Origin: Billgrantia antri
GTDB lineage: Bacteria > Pseudomonadota > Gammaproteobacteria > Pseudomonadales > Halomonadaceae
Assembly: GCF_019430905.1 (NCBI RefSeq)
Contig: NZ_JAHYCA010000001.1
Location: forward strand, 168,995-232,994
DNA length: 64,000 nucleotides
Reading direction: 5' to 3'
Both the position numbers and the translations under genes were made by a program. This document shows, one piece after another, positions 29,466 to 39,214 of this stretch (position 1 is the stretch's first letter; every line of letters begins with the position of its first letter). The notes beneath the pieces were generated by a model. That model saw only the letters and a program-made list of their open reading frames with translations. It had not been told where the DNA came from and did no database searches.

Positions 29466-30848
29466 ATGTCTCGATCACCGGCGACCTCGCGTCGCAGCGG
29501 CAGGCTGCTGCTTGCCCTGATTGCCCGCCTGCACGCCTATATCGGCCTTCTCGTCGCCCCCTTCATGCTGGTGGCGGCACTCTCCGGCATTGCCTACGTC
29601 ATGACCCCCTCGCTGGAGGCTTGGCTCTATCGCGATGCCTTGAATGGCGTACAGGGCGGAACAGCCCACCCCCTGGCGCTGCAGTTGGAAGCGGCGCAGC
29701 ACGCGCTGGACGATACCGCCCTGCCGGCTGTCATCCGGCCGGCGCCGCATCCAGGCGCGACCACCCGGGTCATGTTCGCCGCCCCCGAGCTCGGCCCCTC
29801 GCAGCATCGTGCCCTTTTCGTCGATCCTGTCAGCCTCGAGATCAAGGGCGACATGACGGTATACGGCACCAGCGGTGTACTGCCGCTGCGCACTACCATC
29901 GATCTGTTCCACCGTCAGCTGCTGATGGGTGATATCGGCCGATACTACAGCGAGCTCGCCGCCTCCTGGCTGTGGATCGCCGCCTTGGGTGGGCTGGCCC
30001 TGTGGCTGCAGCGCCGGCGCGCACTGCGCACCCAGCAAGGACCGGCCGCCCTGCGCCGTCGTCATGCCACCCTGGGCGTGCTGGCCGCCCTGGGCCTGGT
30101 GTTCTTCTCCATCACCGGCCTGACCTGGTCGAAGTGGGCCGGCGGCAACATCGCCGAGCTGCGCCACGCCTGGGGCTGGGGTACGCCTAGCGTGACCACG
30201 CAGCTCCCCGAGGCGCTGCCCCAGGCGCACGACGCTCATGGCGAGCACGGCGAGCACGGCCATGCGCAGGTGCCGGAGGCGGGTCGCATGAGCCCGGCGG
30301 ACTTCGATCTGGCCCTGAGCGCTGCCCGCGCGGCCGGCATCGACGCAGCGCTGCTGCAGATCGAGCCGCCACGCAGCGCTGACAGAGCTTGGCGAGTGGT
30401 GGAGATCGATCGCAGTTGGCCGACCCAGGTGGATCAGGTCGCCCTGCACCCACAGACCATGGCCGTCGTCGACCGCACCGATTTCACCACCTTCCCGCTG
30501 GCCGCCAAGCTCACCCGCTGGGGTATCGACCTGCACATGGGCGTACTGTTCGGCCTGCCCAACCAGTTGGCCCTGGCGACAGTCGCCATCTGCCTGGCAG
30601 TGCTGGTGTGCTGGGGCTATGCGATGTGGTGGCGACGTAAGCAGGCGACTCGGAGCGAAGCCCACGAAACGCTGAGCGAGATCTTCGCGGCCCTGCCGTG
30701 GAGAGCACGGCTGGGAGTGGTGGCGATTGCCATAGCGCTGGGCCTGGCGTTGCCGGTACTGGGCACGAGTTTGCTGTTGGTCGTCGTGGTGGATGTGCTG
30801 CGTTGGCGGATGGCACGCCGAGACCCGGCACTTTCCTCGTCCCGATAA
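29466..30848 (+). CDS. PepSY-associated transmembrane protein (PiuB-like)
   Basis: 460-residue inner-membrane protein with N-terminal TM LHAYIGLLVAPFMLVAALSG, further TM segments near residues 160-180 and 200-225, and two near the C-terminus. Family members are found with siderophore and metal-uptake genes and some act as ferric or cupric reductases. A His-rich loop, HDAHGEHGEHGHAQ (about residues 256-269), precedes the second PepSY-like region and mirrors the His cluster in the upstream DUF2946 protein. RBS AGGAG at 29452-29456. Function in metal handling is inferred. Confidence 0.85.
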   Translation: MSRSPATSRRSGRLLLALIARLHAYIGLLVAPFMLVAALSGIAYVMTPSLEAWLYRDALNGVQGGTAHPLALQLEAAQHALDDTALPAVIRPAPHPGATTRVMFAAPELGPSQHRALFVDPVSLEIKGDMTVYGTSGVLPLRTTIDLFHRQLLMGDIGRYYSELAASWLWIAALGGLALWLQRRRALRTQQGPAALRRRHATLGVLAALGLVFFSITGLTWSKWAGGNIAELRHAWGWGTPSVTTQLPEALPQAHDAHGEHGEHGHAQVPEAGRMSPADFDLALSAARAAGIDAALLQIEPPRSADRAWRVVEIDRSWPTQVDQVALHPQTMAVVDRTDFTTFPLAAKLTRWGIDLHMGVLFGLPNQLALATVAICLAVLVCWGYAMWWRRKQATRSEAHETLSEIFAALPWRARLGVVAIAIALGLALPVLGTSLLLVVVVDVLRWRMARRDPALSSSR

Positions 30849-30852
30849 CGCA

Positions 30853-30882
30853 ACGGGGGAGAGGCCTGAGCCCCTCCCCCGT
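30853..30882. terminator. Bidirectional hairpin between PepSY gene and pckA
   Basis: Perfect 9-bp arms acgggggag (30853-30861) and ctcccccgt (30874-30882) with a 12-nt loop, placed between convergent genes. There is no T-run, but position and GC stem fit a bidirectional terminator. Confidence 0.65.
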
Positions 30883-30903
30883 CGTGGCGACGCGTGTCGC
30901 GCT

Positions 30904-32460
<1,557 letters not shown>

Positions 32461-32763
32461 GTCGTTTCCTGGGCCTTGCGGCCGGTTCTCTCTCGTGTGC
32501 CAGGCGTCCGTACGCCGTTGCATTGCGTTTCCGATCGTCCGTGTGCGGATACTTGCCGTCTTGTCATGCGGCGATCGGCCCTTAGGCGGGCGCCATTATG
32601 GCAAAAAGGGGGCCGTCAGGAAACGGGAACTTTGACCGAAGTTCATGTAGTTTTACTACTACATCGAGACATATCGCCGCAGGTTGGACGCATCATGCTT
32701 GTGCATCGCAGCATTGCGCCGCGCCGGGCGAGACGTGCATCGCCCCGCCCCGATCGACGACGT
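32461..32763. other. Intergenic region between hslO and pckA
   Basis: About 303 bases. They hold the pckA ribosome-binding site, a palindromic operator-like site at 32646-32660, and an A/G-rich run near 32600-32620. No credible ORF: the open frames here are shadows without ribosome-binding sites. The pckA promoter must lie here, but I could not assign its -35/-10 by eye. Confidence 0.5.
32646..32660. promoter_or_regulatory. Candidate HexR-type operator upstream of pckA
   Basis: tgtagttttactact is a palindrome with a 3-base centre and one mismatch at the last base. It fits the gammaproteobacterial HexR pattern TGTARTNNNAYTACA as I recall it. HexR regulates central carbon genes, including pckA, in several gammaproteobacteria. 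An overlapping repeat (actacat 32658-32664) also pairs with atgtagt 32645-32651. No HexR gene is in the window. Confidence 0.45.
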
Positions 32764-33639
32764 TCAGTGCAGAACCGGCGGCGGCCCGTCCTGGGTACGC
32801 AGCAGCGCCTCGATCTCGTTGTCCGAAAAACGGTAATGGGTATGACAGAAATGGCACTGGGTCTCGATCTCGCCCCGTTCGGCCAGCACGTCGCGCAGCT
32901 CATCGGCGCCCAACGTCAGCAGGGCATTGCCGATACGCTCCCGCGAGCAGGTGCAGCCGAAGCGTAACCGCTTGGGCTCGAAGACCCGTACCGTCTCCTC
33001 GTGATAGAGCCGGTGCAGCAGTTCTCGCTGCTCGAGCCCGAGCAGTTCCTCGGTGCGCAGCGTGCGGGCCAGCTGCACCGTGCGCTCCCAGGCATCCTCG
33101 TCCTGGTTCTGCGACTCGTCCGGCAAGCGCTGCAGCAGCAGCCCGCCGGCACGTTCATCGTCGGCACGCAGCCACAACTGGGTAGGCAGCTGTTCGGACT
33201 GCGAGAAGTAGGCTTCGAGGCAGCCGGCCAGGCTGTCATGGTCGAGCGCCACGATGCCCTGGTAGCGATTGCCCTCGCGCGGGTCCAGGGTGATCACGAT
33301 ATGGCCATCACCGACGAGTTCGCGAAAGCCCGCCTCGCCGGCCGGCAGCGTGGCATCCTCCGCCACTCGGGCGATGGCGCGCAGCTCGCCGCCGGGGTTG
33401 GACTCGGCCATCAGCAGCGACAATGCGCCCTCGCCGCGCACTTCGATGCTGAGGATACCGTCGAGCTTGACCGTATCGGTGAGCAGCGCCACCGCCGCCA
33501 GCAGCTCGCCCAACAGGCGATTGACGGCCGGCGGGTAGCCATGGCGATCGAGCACCTCGCCATAGGCACGTTCGAGGGTGACGATCTCGCCACGTACATT
33601 GGTGCGTTCGAACAGGAAACGCTGGATCTGGTCGGTCAT
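32764..33639 (-). CDS. hslO: Redox-regulated chaperonin Hsp33
   Basis: 291-residue holdase chaperone activated by oxidation. The C-terminal zinc switch has CTC (GCTCSRER) and CHFC (CHFCHTHY), the four-Cys arrangement of Hsp33. The N-terminal domain shows [19 protein letters not shown]. Located between hslR and pckA as in E. coli. Overall length typical. It starts 49 bases after hslR and is probably co-transcribed with it. Confidence 0.95.
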   Translation of the reverse strand: MTDQIQRFLFERTNVRGEIVTLERAYGEVLDRHGYPPAVNRLLGELLAAVALLTDTVKLDGILSIEVRGEGALSLLMAESNPGGELRAIARVAEDATLPAGEAGFRELVGDGHIVITLDPREGNRYQGIVALDHDSLAGCLEAYFSQSEQLPTQLWLRADDERAGGLLLQRLPDESQNQDEDAWERTVQLARTLRTEELLGLEQRELLHRLYHEETVRVFEPKRLRFGCTCSRERIGNALLTLGADELRDVLAERGEIETQCHFCHTHYRFSDNEIEALLRTQDGPPPVLH

Positions 33640-33688
33640 GATCGATTCCGAAAGAGGTCGTTCTTAATGGGTCGGCAGGCGGGGATAC

Positions 33689-34075
33689 TCACTCGTCCTG
33701 CTGGCGCTGGAAGCGCTGGATCTCGCGACGCTGCTTCTTGTCGGGGCGCTTGAGCGGGTGCTGCATGGCCTGATTGGTCAGCCGTCGGCCTTCCGCCTCG
33801 CGCGCGCGACGTTCGACGCTCTCGGCGGTCTCGCGATAGAGTTCGCGGGCCTCGGGCGCACCACGGCGCTGGTCGGAAAGCGCCACGACCTCCACCTCCC
33901 ACACGTCCCAGCCCTGGGGCACGCGAACCAGCGCCCCCACCTCGACGTTCTTGCTGGTCTTGGCGCGGCCGCCGTTGTAGTGCACCTTGCCGCCTTCGAT
34001 GGCCTTCTTGGCCAAGGCCCGGGTCTTGAAGAAGCGGGCCGCCCATAGCCATTTGTCGAGTCGTACGCTATCCAA
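33689..34075 (-). CDS. hslR: Heat shock protein 15 (S4-domain ribosome rescue factor)
   Basis: 128-residue S4 RNA-binding protein that in E. coli binds free 50S subunits carrying a nascent chain. Signature: VRLDKWLWAARFFKTRALAK and GGKVHYNGGRAK; a basic C-terminal tail KRPDKKQRREIQRF. The start is TTG at 34075: GGAGG lies 5 bases before it inside the end of yrfG, giving strong support. It overlaps yrfG by 8 bases. Confidence 0.93.
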   Translation of the reverse strand: MDSVRLDKWLWAARFFKTRALAKKAIEGGKVHYNGGRAKTSKNVEVGALVRVPQGWDVWEVEVVALSDQRRGAPEARELYRETAESVERRAREAEGRRLTNQAMQHPLKRPDKKQRREIQRFQRQQDE

Positions 34076-34826
34076 TCTTGCCTCCCTCCTCGCCGGGCAC
34101 TGCCCGGTCGCTGCGTATCATTTCGCCACGTACCTTGTCGTCACGTAACTTGTCGCCAGGTACTTCGGAGGGTAGCTCCTCGGGCAGGATCGTGGCGAAG
34201 CGGTCGAGGGCGATGAACTCTTCCAGTTCCTTCTCGGGACGCGTGCTGTCGGGCTGCTTGATGCCCAGGAGGTGGCGTATGCCGAACTCCCGCGCACTCT
34301 CCAGCACCTCGGGGTTGTCGTCGATGAAGAGTGTCCGCGACGGATCGAAGGGCTCGACTTCCTGCAGCGCGAACCAGAACTCCTGGGCTTCCTTGGGCAC
34401 GCCCAGGTCGGCCGAGGAGACGATGGCATCCAGATAGGCCTCGAGGCCGGTGAGCGGCAGCTTGAGCTCGAGGCTTTCACGGTCGGCGTTGGTCGCCAGA
34501 ATTACCCTGGGATGAGCCCTCTGCAACCATTTGAGAAAGTCGAGTGCATCGCTGCGCAGGCCGATCAGATGCTGGATCTCGCGCTTGAGGGCGACGATAT
34601 CCACCCCCAGCTCGCGGCTCCAGTAGGCCAGGCTGTACCAGTTCAGCGTACCCCGCTCACGCAGGATGCGCGCGCGGATCTGCTCCTGGGTAGCCTCGTC
34701 GAGGCGGTGCAGCTCCACGTAGCGCCGTGGCAGGTGTTCCAGCCAGAAGTGACTGTCGAAGTGCAGGTCGAGCAGTGTGCCGTCCATGTCGAGCAGAACG
34801 GTATCGATGGCGCGCCAGTCGATCAT
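34068..34826 (-). CDS. yrfG: HAD-family hydrolase YrfG-like (GMP/IMP nucleotidase type)
   Basis: 252-residue HAD hydrolase. Nucleophile motif DMDGTLLDLHFD, motif II ILATNAD, and motif IV FIDDNPEVLESA. E. coli YrfG dephosphorylates GMP/IMP and related nucleotides; the synteny with hslR-hslO-pckA supports orthology. Start at 34826 follows GGGA; the longer frame to 35093 is antisense to nudE and rejected. The C-terminal ~25 residues after EELPSEVPG are charged and not conserved in my recollection of the family. Confidence 0.87.
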   Translation of the reverse strand: MIDWRAIDTVLLDMDGTLLDLHFDSHFWLEHLPRRYVELHRLDEATQEQIRARILRERGTLNWYSLAYWSRELGVDIVALKREIQHLIGLRSDALDFLKWLQRAHPRVILATNADRESLELKLPLTGLEAYLDAIVSSADLGVPKEAQEFWFALQEVEPFDPSRTLFIDDNPEVLESAREFGIRHLLGIKQPDSTRPEKELEEFIALDRFATILPEELPSEVPGDKLRDDKVRGEMIRSDRAVPGEEGGKIG

Positions 34827-34923
34827 GTCGACTCCCGGTGGGTCTGTGCAGGGGAAGGCGTGGTATTGTACCCAATGCGGAGAGACGACGCATTCCCGGC
34901 AGCCCGCATGACACGGAGCCTTC

Positions 34924-35511
34924 ATGTCCGAGAGACGCCCCCTGCAAAAACCCCAGGTGCTATCGCGCCAATCCGTGGCCAGAAGCCGCCTGTTCCACAT
35001 CGAGGCGCTGGACCTGCGTTTCGCCAATGGCGCCGAGCGCACCTTCGAGCGTCTCACCGGCAGCGACCAGGGCGCGGTGATGATCATCGCCATGCCCGAT
35101 CCCGATCACGTGCTGCTGATCCGCGAGTACGCCGCAGGTTTCGAGGATTACGTGCTGACCCTGCCCAAGGGGCTGGTGGATCCCGGCGAGGATATCGTCA
35201 CCGCGGCCAATCGCGAACTGATGGAGGAGTGCGGTTTCGGCGCCCGGCGCATCGAGCCACTGGTGGAGCTCTCGCTGGCACCCAACTACATGCGCCACCG
35301 CATGCAGGTACTGCTCGCCACCGACCTCTATCCAAAGCGTCTGCCCGGCGACGAACCGGAACCTCTGGTAGTCGAGCAACACGCCCTGGAGGAACTGCCC
35401 GCCCTGTTGATGCGTGACGACTTCCACGAGGCGCGTGCCATCGCCGCCCTGTTCATCGCCCGCGACACCCTGCGTGAGCGCCGCGACAAGGAGACCCCAC
35501 TGAGCTGGTGA
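34924..35511 (+). CDS. nudE: ADP compounds hydrolase NudE
   Basis: 195-residue Nudix hydrolase. The Nudix box G-x5-E-x7-REL-x-EE-x-G is exact (starting GLVDPGEDIV and ending NRELMEECGF). NudE cleaves ADP-ribose, NADH and Ap3A type molecules. It is divergent from yrfG with a 97-base gap, as in enterobacteria. Convergent with the next gene, whose stop lies 15 bases away; a 12-bp palindrome agccccggggct (35516-35527) lies at that junction. Confidence 0.92.
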   Translation: MSERRPLQKPQVLSRQSVARSRLFHIEALDLRFANGAERTFERLTGSDQGAVMIIAMPDPDHVLLIREYAAGFEDYVLTLPKGLVDPGEDIVTAANRELMEECGFGARRIEPLVELSLAPNYMRHRMQVLLATDLYPKRLPGDEPEPLVVEQHALEELPALLMRDDFHEARAIAALFIARDTLRERRDKETPLSW

Positions 35512-35526
35512 AGCAAGCCCCGGGGC

Positions 35527-36615
35527 TCAGCCGTGGCGGTGAAGCTGGCGCAGGCTGCCGCCGTTATTCTCCTTGAGGCGAATCCAGCGGTTCTGGCGGT
35601 AGCTGTCGAGCCCCACCTCCAGCAGGGTCATGACCTCGATCCCCTCCTCCACGCTGACCGGCACCGGCGCACCGCTTGCCAGCGCCTCGACGATACCGAC
35701 GTAGTAGGCCAGGTAATCGCCGGGGAGCCCCTGGTGCTCCCGGGTGACCAGGGACCCGTCGCTACCTTCGGCCAGCGTCAGCTGGCCCGGGCTCTGATCG
35801 ACGCCCCACTCGCGCGTGGGGGTGCGCCCCTCCTTGAGCCAGTTCTCCTGGGGGTCGCGGCCATACTTGACGAAGCTGCCCCGGGTGCCGTGCAAGGCCT
35901 GCTGCGGTGTCGGCTCGGCCACCAGCGAGCTGGCGCGCAAGATAACCCTGAGGGCATCGTACTCCAGCAAGGCATGAAACTCGTCGTCCACCTCGGCACC
36001 ATCCCGCGCCGCCATCAGATCGAGCAGGATCGCCCGCGGCATGCCGAACAGCGTTCTGGCCTGATCGAGCAGATGCGCCCCCAGGTCGTACCAGATCCCG
36101 CTGCCGGGCTTGTGCTGTTCGCGCCAGCGACCGGCCACTACCGGTCGGAAGCGATCGAAGCGCAGCTCCAGCGACACCGGTCGCCCCACACTTTCCTCCG
36201 CGACCAGTGCTTGCAGGGTACGGAAATCGCTATCCCAGCGGCGGTTGTGAAAGACGCTGACCCGGCGCTCGGCCTTGTCGGCCTCGGCCTTGAGCAGACG
36301 CGCTTCCGACAGCGACACGGTAAAGGGCTTGTCGACCACCAGGTGCTTGCCGGCGGCCAGGGCTGCCTTGGCCAGTGGGTAGTGAGTCTCGTTGGGGCTG
36401 GCGATGACCACCAGATCGATGTCCGGACGGGCGAACAGCGCCGCTGGCTTGGGCAACACGTCGACTTCGGGCAGCACGTCGTGCACTCGCTCGGGCGAAC
36501 TGCTGACCACGGCCAGCAGCTCCAGTCCAGGTGTCGCCTGGATCAGCGGGGCATGGAAGATACGGCCGGCCGTGCCGAAGCCGATCAGGCCGACACCGAA
36601 GGTCTGCTTGCGCAT
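35527..36615 (-). CDS. Gfo/Idh/MocA-family NAD(P)-dependent oxidoreductase
   Basis: 362-residue oxidoreductase. Rossmann start VGLIGFGTAGRIFHAP, the conserved Lys-Pro in VDKPFTVS, and a C-terminal substrate domain with YDLGAHLLDQA, where the His and Asp are typical active-site residues. The sequence resembles the YdgJ-like scyllo-inositol/sugar dehydrogenase group. Substrate not assignable. It follows ilvD on the same strand after a 73-base gap holding a strong hairpin. Confidence 0.87.
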   Translation of the reverse strand: MRKQTFGVGLIGFGTAGRIFHAPLIQATPGLELLAVVSSSPERVHDVLPEVDVLPKPAALFARPDIDLVVIASPNETHYPLAKAALAAGKHLVVDKPFTVSLSEARLLKAEADKAERRVSVFHNRRWDSDFRTLQALVAEESVGRPVSLELRFDRFRPVVAGRWREQHKPGSGIWYDLGAHLLDQARTLFGMPRAILLDLMAARDGAEVDDEFHALLEYDALRVILRASSLVAEPTPQQALHGTRGSFVKYGRDPQENWLKEGRTPTREWGVDQSPGQLTLAEGSDGSLVTREHQGLPGDYLAYYVGIVEALASGAPVPVSVEEGIEVMTLLEVGLDSYRQNRWIRLKENNGGSLRQLHRHG

Positions 36616-36655
36616 GTCGTCGTTCCTTACTGCTGCTTGATGAAGCCCGCAACGA

Positions 36656-36679
36656 CGAACCGGGCCAGGGCCCGGTTCG
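36656..36679 (-). terminator. Hairpin between ilvD and the Gfo/Idh/MocA gene
   Basis: Perfect 10-bp arms cgaaccgggc (36656-36665) and gcccggttcg (36670-36679) with a 4-nt loop, just after the ilvD stop on the minus strand. No T-run follows, so it may terminate only partly or protect the ilvD mRNA 3' end. Confidence 0.6.
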
Positions 36680-36688
36680 ACACTCGTC

Positions 36689-38533
36689 TCAGTCGAGCTT
36701 GGACAGATCCCTCACCGCTCCCTTGTCGGCGGACGTCGCCAGCAGCGCATAGGCCTTGAGCGCGGCCGAGACCTTGCGCACGCGCTGAATGCTGGGCTTC
36801 CAGGCCTGACTGCCGCGCGCCTCCTCGGCTTCACGACGTGCGGCCAGTTCGCTGTCGGACAGCTTGACGTCGATCGTGCGGTTGGGAATGTCGATGCGAA
36901 TGATGTCGCCCGTGCGCACCAGGCCGATGGCACCGCCTGCCGCGGCCTCCGGCGAGACATGACCGATGGAGAGGCCGGAGGTGCCGCCGGAGAAGCGCCC
37001 GTCGGTGAGCAGTGCACACGCCTTGCCCAGCCCCTTCGACTTGAGATAGGAGGTCGGGTAGAGCATCTCCTGCATGCCGGGTCCGCCCTTCGGCCCCTCG
37101 TAGCGAATGACGACGACATCCCCTTCCTTCACCTCGCCGGCGAGGATGTGTTCCACCGCCTGGTCCTGGGACTCGACGACATGCGCCGGCCCCTCGAACA
37201 CCAGGATCGAGTCGTCGACGCCAGCAGTCTTGACCACGCAGCCGTCGACGGCGATGTTGCCGCGCAGTACCGCCAGCCCGCCCTCCTTCGAGAAGGCATG
37301 CGCGAGGTCACGGATGCAGCCGGTAGCGCGGTCGCCATCGAGGCTCGGCCAGCGCGCGCTCTGCGAGAAGGCTACCTGGGTCGGCACGCCGCCGGGGCCG
37401 GCCTTGTAGAACTCCACCACCTCGGGGCTCGGGTTGCGCATGATGTCCCACTCGTCCAGGGCCTCCTTGAGGGTGTCGCCGTAGACGGTGGGTACGCGGG
37501 TATCGAGCACGCCGGCACGGTCGAGCTCGCCGAGGATCGCCATGATGCCGCCGGCGCGATGCACGTCCTCGATGTGGTACTTCTGGGTATTGGGCGCCAC
37601 CTTGCACAGCTGCGGCACTTCCCGCGAGAGGCGGTCGATGTCGACCATGGTGAAGTCGAGTTCGGCCTCCTGGGCGGCGGCCAGCAGGTGCAGGATGGTA
37701 TTGGTGGAACCGCCCATGGCGATGTCCAGCGTCATGGCATTCTTGAACGCTGCCTTGGAGCCGATGGCGCGCGGCAGCAGGTGCGTCTCATTGCCCTCGT
37801 AGTAGCGCTTGGCCAGCTCGACGATGCGGTGCCCGGCGGTTTCGAACAGCCGGCGACGATCGGCATGGGTAGCCACCACGGTGCCGTTGCCCGGCAGCGC
37901 CAGGCCCAGCGCTTCGGTCAGGCAGTTCATCGAGTTGGCGGTGAACATGCCGGAGCAGCTGCCGCAGGTGGGACAGGCGCTGCGCTCGACCTCGGCCAGG
38001 GTGGCGTCATCGACCGAATCGTCGGCGGCCATGACCATGGCATCGACCAGATCGAGCCCGTGGTCGATCAGCTTGGTCTTGCCGGCCTCCATCGGGCCGC
38101 CGGAGACGAAGATCACCGGAATGTTGAGGCGCATGGCGGCCATCAGCATTCCCGGGGTGATCTTGTCGCAGTTGGAGATGCACACTAGGGCGTCGGCGCA
38201 ATGGGCATTGACCATGTACTCGACGCTGTCGGCGATGATGTCGCGACTCGGCAGCGAGTAGAGCATGCCGTCGTGGCCCATGGCGATGCCGTCGTCGACG
38301 GCGATGGTGTTGAACTCCTTGGCCACGCCGCCGGCCTTCTCGATCTCCCGTGCCACCAACTGCCCCATGTCCTTGAGATGCACGTGCCCGGGCACGAACT
38401 GGGTGAAGGAGTTGGCCACCGCGATGATCGGCTTGTGGAAGTCCTCGTCCTTCATGCCGGTGGCACGCCACAGGGCGCGGGCGCCGGCCATGTTGCGGCC
38501 GGCCGTGGTGGTACGGGAGCGATAGTCGGGCAT
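36689..38533 (-). CDS. ilvD: Dihydroxy-acid dehydratase
   Basis: 614-residue iron-sulfur enzyme for the third common step of valine/isoleucine synthesis (2,3-dihydroxy acids to 2-keto acids). Cluster cysteines are in [13 protein letters not shown] and [19 protein letters not shown]; the substrate/Mg region [18 protein letters not shown] [14 protein letters not shown] and C-terminal [15 protein letters not shown] are clear. Length typical (about 610-620). The start [19 protein letters not shown] is canonical. It appears monocistronic or leading the downstream oxidoreductase. Confidence 0.97.
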   Translation of the reverse strand: MPDYRSRTTTAGRNMAGARALWRATGMKDEDFHKPIIAVANSFTQFVPGHVHLKDMGQLVAREIEKAGGVAKEFNTIAVDDGIAMGHDGMLYSLPSRDIIADSVEYMVNAHCADALVCISNCDKITPGMLMAAMRLNIPVIFVSGGPMEAGKTKLIDHGLDLVDAMVMAADDSVDDATLAEVERSACPTCGSCSGMFTANSMNCLTEALGLALPGNGTVVATHADRRRLFETAGHRIVELAKRYYEGNETHLLPRAIGSKAAFKNAMTLDIAMGGSTNTILHLLAAAQEAELDFTMVDIDRLSREVPQLCKVAPNTQKYHIEDVHRAGGIMAILGELDRAGVLDTRVPTVYGDTLKEALDEWDIMRNPSPEVVEFYKAGPGGVPTQVAFSQSARWPSLDGDRATGCIRDLAHAFSKEGGLAVLRGNIAVDGCVVKTAGVDDSILVFEGPAHVVESQDQAVEHILAGEVKEGDVVVIRYEGPKGGPGMQEMLYPTSYLKSKGLGKACALLTDGRFSGGTSGLSIGHVSPEAAAGGAIGLVRTGDIIRIDIPNRTIDVKLSDSELAARREAEEARGSQAWKPSIQRVRKVSAALKAYALLATSADKGAVRDLSKLD

Positions 38534-38645
38534 GGTGTCCTCTTCGTGCGCATTCGCGCTATACGGTTAGCGCCGTCTCTGCCACCGAAGGGCGACGGTC
38601 TAGGTCTGGGATCAGTCCGATTCTGTCATGCACGGGCCGCAGCGG

Positions 38646-39191
38646 CTAGACCACCAGCGTATGGTCATCGGGTAACGGCTGAGTGCCGTACAGCACCCAC
38701 ACATCCAGCGCCGGCCCCAGATCCTCGATCAGGCGCAGCTCGTCAGGATGATCTTCCAGAGCCTGCCGGGCGCAGATACCCGCCTCGTAGCGCCCGTCCA
38801 GCAAGCCCTCGGCCACCGCCACGGTGGTCGGCGCATCGACCTCCTCACTGAAACCCGAGAGATCGGTGTAGTAACGGGTCGCCGGCTGGCGGATCACCTG
38901 ACGCGGCTCGGCGATCTCGCGCCGCGCCAGCAGCGCTAGCGGATGACTGCCAGCCACGAAGACATCCACCGGAAAAGCGCGATGCATGTACCGGCCCACG
39001 CAATCGGCATGACTGAAATGTGCCGTGCACTGCAACACACGGTCGACTTTCCCCGCCACCAGCGCCGCGAAGGCCGTCGGAAAGTCGTCGAGCAGCGTCA
39101 CCTGTGCGTCGGCTTGTCCGCGAGTCGTGAGATAGCGACGCAGGACCAGCTCATGGTTGCTCCCTTCCGGGCCTAGCGTGGCGACGATCAT
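38646..39191 (-). CDS. Prephenate dehydratase-like / BacA-like domain protein in the TRAP operon
   Basis: 181-residue protein beginning MIVATLGPEGSNHELVLRRY, which matches the start of prephenate-dehydratase domains (LGPEGS/T). The overall length is that of one such domain, with no ACT regulatory domain. The TRF catalytic motif of true prephenate dehydratases is not present near its usual C-terminal place; the ending LDVWVLYGTQPL resembles BacA-type non-aromatising prephenate decarboxylases as I recall them. Start at 39191 has GAGGAG upstream; the long frame to 39683 runs antisense into the permease. It lies 23 bases after the TRAP permease stop, so it is co-transcribed. It may be an enzyme on the transported compound or a binding protein. 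Confidence 0.65.
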   Translation of the reverse strand: MIVATLGPEGSNHELVLRRYLTTRGQADAQVTLLDDFPTAFAALVAGKVDRVLQCTAHFSHADCVGRYMHRAFPVDVFVAGSHPLALLARREIAEPRQVIRQPATRYYTDLSGFSEEVDAPTTVAVAEGLLDGRYEAGICARQALEDHPDELRLIEDLGPALDVWVLYGTQPLPDDHTLVV

Positions 39192-39214
39192 CTCGAGCTC
39201 CTCAGACGTTGTTA

